Assembly (NCBI RefSeq): GCF_000430585.1
Contig: NZ_AUMH01000019.1
Coordinates: forward strand, 21,689 to 85,688
Length of the DNA stretch: 64,000 nt
Direction of reading: 5' to 3'
DNA from: Alicyclobacillus herbarius DSM 13609
Lineage (GTDB): Bacteria; Bacillota; Bacilli; Alicyclobacillales; Alicyclobacillaceae
Both the position numbers and the translations under genes were made by a program. The notes under the pieces are model-generated. The model was given only the letters and a program-made list of their open reading frames with translations, did no database searches and was not told the DNA's origin. Of this stretch, positions 1 through 7,425 are shown in pieces. Numbering within the stretch: position 1 is the stretch's first letter; the number at the start of each line of letters is the position of its first letter.

Positions 1-663
1 ATTGGTGGGGACGGTTCCTTCCACGGTGCTCAGGCATTAGCCAACTTGGGTGTGGCCACGATTGGGGTTCCAGGCACAATCGACAATGACCTTCCATTTT
101 GTGATGAAACAATAGGGTTTGATTCTGCGGTGAATACAGCGATTGAAGCGATTGACAAAATCCGTGACACCGCTACATCACATGATCGAACGTATGTGGT
201 GGAGGTCATGGGGCGTAGTGCTGGAGACATCGCGACCTATGTTGGATTAGCCGGGGGCGCTGAAACGATTTTGATTCCGGAGCGATTACAAAGTTTGCAG
301 GAGGTGATTCGAAAGCTCAATCGGGGATTAGCACGCGGAAAAAAACATTCCATTATTGTCGTGGCCGAAGGTGCGATGCACGGCGCGGAAGTCGGTGAAT
401 ACTTGACCAAGCACACAGGGCTTGAAGTTCGTGTGACCGTGCTCGGACGTATTCAACGCGGCGGATCGCCTACAGCACGAGACAGGATTCTGGCTAGTCA
501 GCTCGGTGCCTATGCAGTAGATCTGCTAAAGCAAGGCGTATCCGGAAAAATGGTATCGACCCTGCAAGGAAAATTACATGCCGTCTCTTTCGACGATGTT
601 TTCCGTGAGAAGCATCGGGTAAATACGCGTTTGTATGAGTTAGCGGAAACACTAGCAATTTAA
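1..663 (+). CDS. pfkA: 6-phosphofructokinase, C-terminal part (cut by window start)
   Basis: ATP-dependent phosphofructokinase makes fructose 1,6-bisphosphate in glycolysis. The frame is open from base 1 and codes for 220 residues, so roughly the first 100 of the usual ~320 are outside the window. The visible part opens with the nucleotide-binding motif GGDGS, followed by GVPGTIDNDL, whose first Asp is the family's catalytic base, and later MGRSAGDIA and GRIQRGGSPTARDR, both typical of the bacterial type. It ends in TAA. In many Firmicutes pyruvate kinase follows; here a broken HPF gene and a convergent lactate dehydrogenase follow instead. The identification is secure; the true start cannot be seen. 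Confidence 0.95.
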   Translation: MGGDGSFHGAQALANLGVATIGVPGTIDNDLPFCDETIGFDSAVNTAIEAIDKIRDTATSHDRTYVVEVMGRSAGDIATYVGLAGGAETILIPERLQSLQEVIRKLNRGLARGKKHSIIVVAEGAMHGAEVGEYLTKHTGLEVRVTVLGRIQRGGSPTARDRILASQLGAYAVDLLKQGVSGKMVSTLQGKLHAVSFDDVFREKHRVNTRLYELAETLAI

Positions 664-680
664 GCTAGGGAGTGAAACAG

Positions 681-790
681 ATGATGAACATTCAGATTCA
701 TGGCCAGCATTTAGGGGTTACACAGGCACTGCAGGACTATATTGCATAAAAAATCCGTCTAAGAAACCTAACTTTAATGTCCGGCAACCG
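681..790 (+). pseudogene. Truncated ribosome hibernation promoting factor (HPF) relic
   Basis: An ATG behind a weak Shine-Dalgarno (AGGGAGTG) opens 22 residues, MNIQIHGQHLGVTQALQDY and a few more, then stops at TAA (747-749). This matches the first strand and helix of HPF/ribosome-associated inhibitor A family proteins, which normally run 100-190 residues. Reading through the stop gives K-I-R-L, still resembling the family's next helix, and then similarity ends. It looks like the stub left by a deletion that brought pfkA next to ldh. A functional 22-residue peptide is possible but unlikely. Confidence 0.7.
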
Positions 791-805
791 TTCTCAGTCG
801 GGTGT

Positions 806-842
806 GCAAAAGCGCCCCGCTACCGCTTAGGCTCGGCGGGGC
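806..842 (-). terminator. Probable intrinsic terminator of ldh
   Basis: A 7-bp GC stem (GCCCCGC at 814-820 with GCGGGGC at 836-842) lies just beyond the ldh stop. On the minus strand it is followed by a short T run (complement of AAAA at 808-811). The loop is 15 bases. It may also stop read-through from pfkA, but the plus-strand side has no T run. Confidence 0.5.
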
Positions 843-846
843 ATCT

Positions 847-1779
847 TCAAAATAATGCCTCCACTTCGCGGATGCGTTTGGACAGCTCGGCGGCAGAGCG
901 GTGGAGCAGAGTCAACTCATCGTCTGTCAACGGCAGGTCGATAATCCGCACCACACCCGTGCGGTCGACGACGCATGGTACCCCCATGTATAGGTTGGAA
1001 ATGCCATGATAGTCCATAAGTCGTGTAGACACGTTGAGAACAGCGTGCTCGTCACTCAGGATGGCCGCACAGATGCGGTCGAGCGCCAACGCGATGGCGT
1101 AGCTGGTGCTGCCTTTGGCGCGAATAATTTCGTATGCGGCGTCGCGTGTCTCTGTGTAGATTCGCTGCTTTTGGTCCTCAGGCAGTTGTACCGGTACGCC
1201 GGCCACGTTCGTCTTGCTCCAAGCCGCCACCTCGGTGTCCCCATGCTCACCGAGGATATGTGCGTGCACGCTGCGCGCATCAACCCCCAACTCCTGGCCT
1301 AAACGAAAGCGAAAGCGCGCGCTATCCAATACGGTCCCGGAGCCAATGACCCGTTCCGCAGGCCAGCCGGAAACCCGCCAGGCCACGTAGGACAGGACGT
1401 CGACCGGATTGGTGGCCATCAGTAGGATGCCGTGGTCGTTGTATGCGATGACTTGTTCAACCACACTCCGAACGATGGTGACGTTGCGGCTCAGCAATTC
1501 CTGTCTGGTCTCGCCCGGCCGTTGCGCAACACCGGCCGTCACAATGACGATGTCGGCGTCGGCGCAGTCACTGTAATCCCCCGCCCAGACCTTGCTACCG
1601 CCCGTGAACGGCCGCCCATGCTGCATATCCAAAGCTTCGCCACGCGCCTTGTCCGCGTTGACGTCTAGTAGAACAATTTCGTCCGCCCTATTCCGCAACA
1701 GCAGCGTATATGCCGTCGTGGCACCGACTGCGCCAGCACCAATGACGACAATCCGTGTCGGTTTCGACAAAGTTTGCAT
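847..1779 (-). CDS. ldh: L-lactate dehydrogenase
   Basis: NAD-dependent reduction of pyruvate to L-lactate in the cytoplasm. The 310-residue product has the Rossmann motif GAGAVG at residues 14-19, the acidic end of strand 2 (VLLDVN) that prefers NAD, the NPVDVLSYV segment, the loop with the catalytic Asp and substrate-binding Arg (VLDSARFRFRL), and GEHGDTEVAAW with the catalytic His. The open frame extends 41 codons upstream, but the start at 1779 is chosen because GGGAGGAG lies 5-9 bases before it and the protein then begins in the usual way for the family. It stands alone, convergent with pfkA. No Rex-type operator was recognised upstream. Confidence 0.95.
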   Translation of the reverse strand: MQTLSKPTRIVVIGAGAVGATTAYTLLLRNRADEIVLLDVNADKARGEALDMQHGRPFTGGSKVWAGDYSDCADADIVIVTAGVAQRPGETRQELLSRNVTIVRSVVEQVIAYNDHGILLMATNPVDVLSYVAWRVSGWPAERVIGSGTVLDSARFRFRLGQELGVDARSVHAHILGEHGDTEVAAWSKTNVAGVPVQLPEDQKQRIYTETRDAAYEIIRAKGSTSYAIALALDRICAAILSDEHAVLNVSTRLMDYHGISNLYMGVPCVVDRTGVVRIIDLPLTDDELTLLHRSAAELSKRIREVEALF

Positions 1780-2143
1780 GTTTATCTCCTCCCGACAAGC
1801 ACATGCGTCACGCGGTCGGCCAGCCCGGCTCGCGCTGTTTGTCCGGGTTAACCGCTCGCGTCTTGACACATTTATTCTGGCTCGAGCACAAAGCAGATAC
1901 ATCCTCCGTCTGCGGCATCTTCCCTTAGTACAGACCGCCTGGCACGGATCGCTCAGACATACCGCCCATAAACCGGTTCGCCGTCCGGATCGTCAGTGAA
2001 AATCTCTTGCCCCGTCCAATGTGACTAGTCGAAACAAACCCCGTCACAGCCCCCGAATCGGACACTTCAGAGCGGTCCAACCCGGCCTTTTGTGTAATCT
2101 CCTTTGCCCTTATGCTCAGTAGTGAAATGGAGGGCGATGTAAG
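1780..2143. other. Divergent intergenic region between ldh and radical SAM gene
   Basis: These 364 bases separate two divergent genes and must hold both promoters. The frames crossing them have no recognisable protein similarity. I could not pick out a convincing -35/-10 pair or a Rex or FNR palindrome by eye. The Shine-Dalgarno of the plus-strand gene (GGAGGG) is at 2129-2134. Confidence 0.4.
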
Positions 2144-3280
2144 GTGCCTACACAAGCACAGACCCAAACCGAATTCCATTCTAATATGGCCCGACGTGAT
2201 TTTGATCAAAACCCATTCATCGCCATCTGGGAGGTGACACGTGCCTGCCAATTGCATTGCGTGCACTGTCGAGCCGAGGCCCAGCGTCACCGTCACCCAC
2301 TGGAACTGACCACCGCAGAAGGCATGCGATTGATTGACCAAATCGCTGCCATGGACAGACCGCTGTTTGTCCTGACCGGGGGCGATCCGCTCGAGCGCGA
2401 GGACCTGTTTACGCTCATTGACTACGCCGCAAAGCGGGGATTAGAGGTTGGACTGACCCCGAGTGCCACCCCGCGCCTGACCCGCGACGCTTTGGCCCGT
2501 GCTCGCGAAGCCGGCATGGCGAGATGCGCCCTCAGTCTGGACGGGGCCACTCCAGAGACCCACGACCGGTTTCGGGGTACGAAAGGGTCTTTTGAACGAA
2601 CCCTAAATGGGCTGCACCTCTTGCGGGAACTGAACATCCCGATTCAAATCAACACCACAGCAACGCGTCGAAACGTCCATGAACTCCCGCAGCTAGCCAA
2701 ATTGGCAGCAGAGTTTGGTGCCACCTTGTGGAGTGTCTTCTTTTTGGTACCAACCGGCCGGGCGCGTGTTCAGGACATGCTGCCAGCAGACGAGGTGGAG
2801 TCCGTCTTCCATTGGCTGTGGGAAACCTCCCGGGAGCTGAAGTTGCCCGTGAAAACCACGGCCGCACCCCATTACCGGCGTATCCTGTTGCAACGACAGC
2901 AAGGACAAGTACAACAGCCTGGTCAAGACCGTCCCCAGCCGTCCCGCTCCCAAGGGCGCGCTGTCAACGATGGTAACGGCTTTGTCTTTATCTCGCATAC
3001 CGGAGACGTCTACCCGAGTGGCTTTCTACCGGTATCAGCTGGCAACGTACGGACTTCATCGCTCGCTGACCTTTACCGGTTCAGTCCACTCTTCCGGTCA
3101 CTGCGCGATTACAACCTGCTCAAGGGTAAGTGCCGGGTGTGTGAATTTCGGTCCGTCTGTGGTGGTTCTCGTGCCCGGGCCTACGCATTGACCGGCGATT
3201 ACCTGGAAAGTGATCCATCCTGCAGTTACCAACCGCAATCCTTCACGAAGGCAGGCATTTCGTCGCCATCGAGGACGTGA
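2144..3280 (+). CDS. Radical SAM/SPASM protein, heme-biosynthesis-like (AhbD/NirJ type)
   Basis: The 378-residue protein binds a radical-SAM iron-sulfur cluster through Cys35, Cys39 and Cys42 (CQLHCVHC). TGGDPLER is the SAM-binding GGE-like motif, and a C-terminal SPASM-type cysteine cluster (CRVCEFRSVCGG and a later Cys) would hold an auxiliary cluster. The overall pattern, beginning with IWEVTRACQLHC, resembles the AhbD/NirJ relatives that modify heme side chains and the related Firmicutes radical SAM proteins of unknown substrate. It starts with GTG, nine bases after GGAGGG. A NarL-type regulator follows 60 bases later. The superfamily is certain. A heme-related role is inferred and fits the nearby heme A and oxidase genes only loosely. 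Confidence 0.85.
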   Translation: MPTQAQTQTEFHSNMARRDFDQNPFIAIWEVTRACQLHCVHCRAEAQRHRHPLELTTAEGMRLIDQIAAMDRPLFVLTGGDPLEREDLFTLIDYAAKRGLEVGLTPSATPRLTRDALARAREAGMARCALSLDGATPETHDRFRGTKGSFERTLNGLHLLRELNIPIQINTTATRRNVHELPQLAKLAAEFGATLWSVFFLVPTGRARVQDMLPADEVESVFHWLWETSRELKLPVKTTAAPHYRRILLQRQQGQVQQPGQDRPQPSRSQGRAVNDGNGFVFISHTGDVYPSGFLPVSAGNVRTSSLADLYRFSPLFRSLRDYNLLKGKCRVCEFRSVCGGSRARAYALTGDYLESDPSCSYQPQSFTKAGISSPSRT

Positions 3281-3340
3281 TCGATTGCCTATTGCCCCAC
3301 AACCCGGATGAGTCTGACACTGTATGAGGAGGATACCACT

Positions 3341-4018
3341 ATGGGCAAAGCATCCCCCATCGGGGTCATGATTGTTGACGACCTGGACCTGTTTCGCGCT
3401 GGCCTCACGTACATTCTGCGCTCAGCACCCAACTTGAAAAAGGTTGGGGAAGCTAAAAATGGACTTGAAGCTATAAAGCGGTATGAAACCTTGAAACCGG
3501 ATGTCGTCCTGATGGACGCACAGATGCCCGGCATGGACGGGTATCAGGCGACAAAGGAAATTTTGCGCATTGACCCCTCCGCCCGAATCGTCATCTTGAC
3601 GACGGACATGGGCGAACACACGATTGTCAAGGCCATTTCCACGGGGGCCCTCGGTTACATCGCGAAAAACGCGACCCCGGCCGCCGTCATCGACGGGATT
3701 GAAAAAGCTTTCCGAGGTGAATACGTCGTTCCCAACGAAGTGACCGTATTCGTAGTCCAGCGTCTCCTGCGTAGCTATACGGAGCCAACAAACTTTACCC
3801 CTCGAGAAATGGATATCTTACGTTGGCTGACGACAGGCGCAACTAACAAACAGCTCGGCCAAGCATTAGGAATCAGCCCCAGCACGGTCGGGAACTACAT
3901 CCAACGGCTGCTGAAAAAACTCGGCTTGGAAAACCGGGCACAGCTGGCCGCCTACGCGGTACGTCAAGGGTTTCAAGTCGAAGAATCCACGACAGGGTTA
4001 TCTCATTCCCCCAGGTAA
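3341..4018 (+). CDS. NarL/LuxR-family response regulator
   Basis: A two-domain transcription regulator of 225 residues. The receiver domain (about 1-125) has the acidic pocket VDD, phosphoacceptor Asp59 (VVLMDAQMPG) and Lys109 (GYIAKNA). The C-terminal LuxR helix-turn-helix (about 150-210) has FTPREMDILRWL and STVGNYIQRLLKKLGLENR. The start at 3341 is preferred over an upstream ATG at 3308 because GAGGAGG lies 8 bases before it and the receiver then begins normally. No kinase gene is adjacent; the closest is the PAS kinase about 10 kb away, so its partner is unknown. It probably forms an operon with the radical SAM gene just upstream. Confidence 0.9.
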   Translation: MGKASPIGVMIVDDLDLFRAGLTYILRSAPNLKKVGEAKNGLEAIKRYETLKPDVVLMDAQMPGMDGYQATKEILRIDPSARIVILTTDMGEHTIVKAISTGALGYIAKNATPAAVIDGIEKAFRGEYVVPNEVTVFVVQRLLRSYTEPTNFTPREMDILRWLTTGATNKQLGQALGISPSTVGNYIQRLLKKLGLENRAQLAAYAVRQGFQVEESTTGLSHSPR

Positions 4019-4147
4019 TCGCCAGCAGTTGGCTGAGTTGATGGAGGCGACGCGAAATGTGGTCATCAGAGAGACAAGAAAGACCGCTGCTGAAGCTGAA
4101 CCAAGCAACGGCGTTAGCGTTTGATAGGCAGTCGATATGTCTGCAAT

Positions 4148-4430
4148 TTAGGTGTGTCCTGAACCATGGAACACCGCAGCTGCCATGAACATCATCGAAA
4201 GGTTCACGAAACCGGCAAGCACCATGGCAATAATGACTTCCTTCGTATTAAATCGAGCGATTTTGCGCTTCTCGAGGTCATTACGCGGCACCACACGTTT
4301 CTGTGTGAGTCCAGAGTGCAGATAAACCGCATGCGGCATAACGGTTGCCCCAAGTCTCTACACATCTCCGAAAGATTTTTCCCGTCGCAATCCCCAGTTT
4401 CTCCGATATGTTTTGAACGATCATCGCCAT
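4148..4430 (-). pseudogene. NRAMP manganese transporter relic (mntH-like), internally deleted
   Basis: Reading the minus strand from the ATG at 4430 gives MAMIVQNISEKLGIATGK, the end of the first transmembrane region of MntH. A one-base frame change then gives NLSEMCRD, and a second gives [16 protein letters not shown], the hallmark of transmembrane segment 6, continuing to AFHGSGHT and a stop. About 130 residues that separate these blocks in intact MntH are missing, as is everything after residue ~280 and everything before ~60. At least two frameshifts and a large deletion make it non-functional. It follows ctaA by a few bases. Confidence 0.75.
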
Positions 4431-4438
4431 GAAAGTCC

Positions 4439-5425
4439 TTATACGTCAAAGTGCGGATTCCTGCGCACCTGCAGGGCCAGGTAACAGGCGACGGCTAGCA
4501 AGAAAGAAACCACGGTCACGTGGATGATGAACGCCCACGGAGCAATATGTGTGGCAATTAGGACTCCTCCCGACAGGGCCTGGAGCAGGACCAAAGCGAG
4601 CATCCAGCGGCTAGCGGTATAAAGCTCTCGCCGCCACTGGTTCAGCTGTCTGGTCAAATACACAAGGTACAGGATTAGGCCCACCATCCCGAGGGCAACG
4701 AGACGGTGCAACACATCCAGCCAGAAGGCCGCCCCTACTTGCGCTGGGGACTCTAACGGCAGTGGCCAACCGCGGAATTCACTTCCCCAACCAGTGCTGG
4801 CCGCATAGGCCCCTACATACATAGCCAAGTACACATAGACGGCGGTAACGGTCGCAGAGTGCCGGACCCGAGCTAATTTACGGGCGGCTTGCGTCGGATT
4901 TACCCAGCTTACGGCCGCTTGCCCGCTAGGCATTTGGCGCGGCCGCAAGAATAAGACCAACAAAAAGGTACCGACAAAAGAAAGCAGAGCAATGCTCACG
5001 TGAGCAGCCATAATGGCCGGCGGGTTGGAGAATAAAACCGCCAGAGCGCCAAGCACCGACTCCAGGACCACACCCGCCGCCAACAGCCCCAGGCACAGCA
5101 TCAACGTCCGGTTCTTGCGTCCATAACGCAATAGCGCTCCAGCCAGCAGAACAAAGAAAACCATATCGAGCAGCACCGATAGACGGTGGGTATATTCAAT
5201 CCACACCTGCAGCGACCAGTGGGTGGGTACCACCTGGCCGTTGCACAACGGCCACTGACGTCCGCACCCCAAAGCCGACCCAGTCACCGTATCCGTGAAA
5301 CCGAGCGTGTTGACCAAAAGCACGCTGAGAAACGTAGCCAGACTCAGCCCCCATAAGCGCCGTCGCAGCTTTTCCGGGAGACCCGGTTGCGGCATCGCCC
5401 CAACTGGTTCAAGCGGGATCGCCAT
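4439..5425 (-). CDS. ctaA: Heme A synthase CtaA
   Basis: Membrane enzyme that oxidises the C8 methyl group of heme O to make heme A for the oxidase encoded upstream. The 328-residue protein has about eight transmembrane segments. It carries the paired-cysteine loop of Gram-positive CtaA (ALGCGRQWPLCNGQ) and the conserved histidines in IEYTHRLS, AAHVSIAL, VLHRLVAL and ATHIAPWAF. The start at 5425 has a G-rich Shine-Dalgarno and sits 13 bases after the ctaB stop. It is the last intact gene of the oxidase operon. Identification is secure; a start 42 bases upstream is possible. Confidence 0.93.
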   Translation of the reverse strand: MAIPLEPVGAMPQPGLPEKLRRRLWGLSLATFLSVLLVNTLGFTDTVTGSALGCGRQWPLCNGQVVPTHWSLQVWIEYTHRLSVLLDMVFFVLLAGALLRYGRKNRTLMLCLGLLAAGVVLESVLGALAVLFSNPPAIMAAHVSIALLSFVGTFLLVLFLRPRQMPSGQAAVSWVNPTQAARKLARVRHSATVTAVYVYLAMYVGAYAASTGWGSEFRGWPLPLESPAQVGAAFWLDVLHRLVALGMVGLILYLVYLTRQLNQWRRELYTASRWMLALVLLQALSGGVLIATHIAPWAFIIHVTVVSFLLAVACYLALQVRRNPHFDV

Positions 5426-5438
5426 TTCATTCGCCCCC

Positions 5439-6431
5439 CTACGTCCAGGCCGAAGCGGCCAGGGCAAAGAACACCACCGGTAGGTAGATCAGCGATAGAA
5501 AAAATGTGCGCCGCGCCCATACTCCGACATCCTGACGCGTCCGCCAGAGCATCGCATGTGCGGCCAAGAAAACTGCTCCTGTCAGACCAGCGACCGTTTC
5601 GTATGGCCAAGGGTGAACCAAAGCCCAATACGGCAGCAACGATACTGGGAGCAGCAACAGGCTATACAGGCCCATCTGGAAAATGGTTGATTTCGTCCCC
5701 CGCACCGTCGGCATCATAGGCACGCCTGCAGCCTTATAGTCGGCATTCCGATATAGAGCCAGGGCCCAAAAATGGGATGGAGTCCAGAGAAAGATGATGG
5801 CGAACAGCACCCACGCCGGCCAGGCCAGGTGACCTGTCACCGCCGCCCATCCCACCAAGGGTGGAAACGCCCCGGCACCGCCACCGAACACGATGTTCTG
5901 CGGGGTATGGCGCTTGAGCCCCATCGTATAGACGCAGGCGTAGTACACGTATCCGGCAGCCGCGAGTAGCGCGGATAAGGGGTTGACCGACCAGGCCAAC
6001 ACAGCCACCCCGGCCACCCCAAGGCCCACGCCCAACACCAGCGCGTGCAGAGCTGGGATCCTCCCCTGTGGCAACGGACGGTGCACGGTACGTTGCATAC
6101 GTGCATCAATGTCCCGGTCATACCACATATTCACCGCGGCCGATCCGCCCGCACAGAGCGCTAGGCCCACGGTTGCGGCAAAGGTGGTGCTGGGGGACGG
6201 CCAGCCCTTGGCCGCCCACACCATCGCGCACCACTGTGTGAACACGAGCAGGGCGAGTATACGCGGTTTCGTCAACTCCAGATACACAGCCAAGCAGCGC
6301 GTCCAGCGCTGGGCTAGGTGCTTTAGGGCGCCCGGCAGTTCGCCCGCCTCTGTCAGTGTACCCGACTTCGCCTCCCCAGCCGTCCGCGCGATTGCGCGCG
6401 CGGTCATCGTCGAAACTTCCCTTGCGTTCAT
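5439..6431 (-). CDS. ctaB: Protoheme IX farnesyltransferase (heme O synthase)
   Basis: UbiA-family prenyltransferase that attaches a farnesyl group to heme B, giving heme O. About 330 residues with nine predicted membrane segments. The first allylic-diphosphate-binding motif is NMWYDRDIDARMQRT, followed by HRPLPQG, and the second Asp-rich region is RNADYKAAGVPMMPTVRG. The first 45 residues form a poorly conserved cytoplasmic tail. Starts at 6440, 6431 and 6407 are all possible; 6431 has AGGGG nine bases before it. It lies between the oxidase subunit IV gene and ctaA, so the heme A cofactor pathway is made with the enzyme that uses it. Confidence 0.93.
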   Translation of the reverse strand: MNAREVSTMTARAIARTAGEAKSGTLTEAGELPGALKHLAQRWTRCLAVYLELTKPRILALLVFTQWCAMVWAAKGWPSPSTTFAATVGLALCAGGSAAVNMWYDRDIDARMQRTVHRPLPQGRIPALHALVLGVGLGVAGVAVLAWSVNPLSALLAAAGYVYYACVYTMGLKRHTPQNIVFGGGAGAFPPLVGWAAVTGHLAWPAWVLFAIIFLWTPSHFWALALYRNADYKAAGVPMMPTVRGTKSTIFQMGLYSLLLLPVSLLPYWALVHPWPYETVAGLTGAVFLAAHAMLWRTRQDVGVWARRTFFLSLIYLPVVFFALAASAWT

Positions 6432-6443
6432 CGTCCGCATCCC

Positions 6444-6788
6444 CTAAGCCACCATGTAGTGGAACGACATGGCCCAGAGCGATCCGGCCACGAAGATGAT
6501 GGTGAACAAAAAGGCGAGGGCTATCGCCAACGAGTGCACGGGTGGTCCGTCTCCCTTGGTAATGTGCATGAATAGGAACAATTGCACCCCTATCTGCAGC
6601 ACCCCGAGGGCGAGCAGGACCAAGACCAGCGGACTGCCGCTGAGGCCGTGCGTGAAGGCCGCCCACAAAGCAGCGAGCGTGAGTACAATGGAGAGCACGT
6701 ACCCGAGCACATACTGGCCGATGCCGTGCTTGGGGCCGCTTACCGAGAGTGGCTTTTCCACCTTCATCTGTTTGGCGGGTGCCTGCAT
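6444..6788 (-). CDS. qoxD: Quinol oxidase subunit IV
   Basis: A 114-residue protein with three transmembrane segments, of the cytochrome oxidase subunit IV family (CyoD/QoxD/CtaF). The family signature is seen in VLQIGVQLFLFMHI and the final helix FLFTIIFVAGSLWAMSFHYM. The subunit has no redox centre and helps assembly of the CuB site. It begins 1 base after the subunit III stop and ends 3 bases before the longest ctaB frame, so the genes are co-transcribed. The name qoxD rather than ctaF follows from the quinol-type subunits in the same operon. Confidence 0.88.
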   Translation of the reverse strand: MQAPAKQMKVEKPLSVSGPKHGIGQYVLGYVLSIVLTLAALWAAFTHGLSGSPLVLVLLALGVLQIGVQLFLFMHITKGDGPPVHSLAIALAFLFTIIFVAGSLWAMSFHYMVA

Positions 6789-6789
6789 C

Positions 6790-7422
6790 TTACATCACCA
6801 TCCCTGTCAGGTAGACAACCGTGAAGATAAACACCCAGACCACGTCGAGAAAGTGCCAGTAAAGCCCGACATTGAACACCTTGCGCGCCGTCTGCGGGGT
6901 GATGCCCTGGCGCAAGACCTGGATGAGGATGGCCAGCATCCAGACGATGCCTACGGAGACGTGGCTGCCATGGGTCCCTACCAGGGTGAAGAACGCCGAG
7001 AGGAAAGCGCTCCTTGACATGGTGGCGCCCATCTCAACGTCGTGGATAAACTCTTGCGCCTCCAAACCCACGAACGCTAACCCTAACAGCATCGTGACAG
7101 CCAGCCACACCGCCACTGCTTTCGGTCGCTGGCGCTGCATTTCATACGTGGCGAGACCGCCTGTAAAGCTGCTGGTCAACAAGATGAACGTCTCCGCCAC
7201 AAACCCGGGAACATCAAACAGGGTGCGGGCTGTCGGCCCCCCCGCCGTATGCGTGTGCAGGAGCACATACGTCGCAAACAGGCAGGCAAACAAGAGCATG
7301 TCGGTGGCTAAGAACAGCCAGAAACCAAAGATTTTCAGGGATTCGGCCGGATCGCGATACTCTATCGTCTTCTCCTCGACGACGGCGTCGGACAGCCGCG
7401 GTCGGGACAGCGTCATCGCCAT
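6790..7422 (-). CDS. qoxC: Quinol oxidase subunit III
   Basis: A 210-residue heme-copper oxidase subunit III with five transmembrane helices, the short form found in CyoC and QoxC. Family blocks are GFWLFLATDMLLFACLFA near residue 33, the GLEAQEF acidic motif, TLVGTHGSHVSVG and YWHFLDVVWVFIFTVVYL. It stabilises subunit I and lines the oxygen path; it binds no metal. It lies 3 bases after the subunit I gene and 1 base before the subunit IV gene in the oxidase operon. Confidence 0.92.
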   Translation of the reverse strand: MAMTLSRPRLSDAVVEEKTIEYRDPAESLKIFGFWLFLATDMLLFACLFATYVLLHTHTAGGPTARTLFDVPGFVAETFILLTSSFTGGLATYEMQRQRPKAVAVWLAVTMLLGLAFVGLEAQEFIHDVEMGATMSRSAFLSAFFTLVGTHGSHVSVGIVWMLAILIQVLRQGITPQTARKVFNVGLYWHFLDVVWVFIFTVVYLTGMVM

Positions 7423-7425
7423 GGT

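Noticed and set aside
1780..2143. Rex or FNR operator upstream of ldh
   Set aside because: No TTGTGA-N6-TCACAA or TGTGA-N6-TCACA palindrome was found, though such control is common for ldh.
4019..4147. Frame after the regulator reading RQQLAELMEATRNVVIRETR
   Set aside because: It looks coding-like for about 35 residues but lacks a start codon with ribosome site, and its upstream extension runs through the regulator gene in another frame. No family was recognised.
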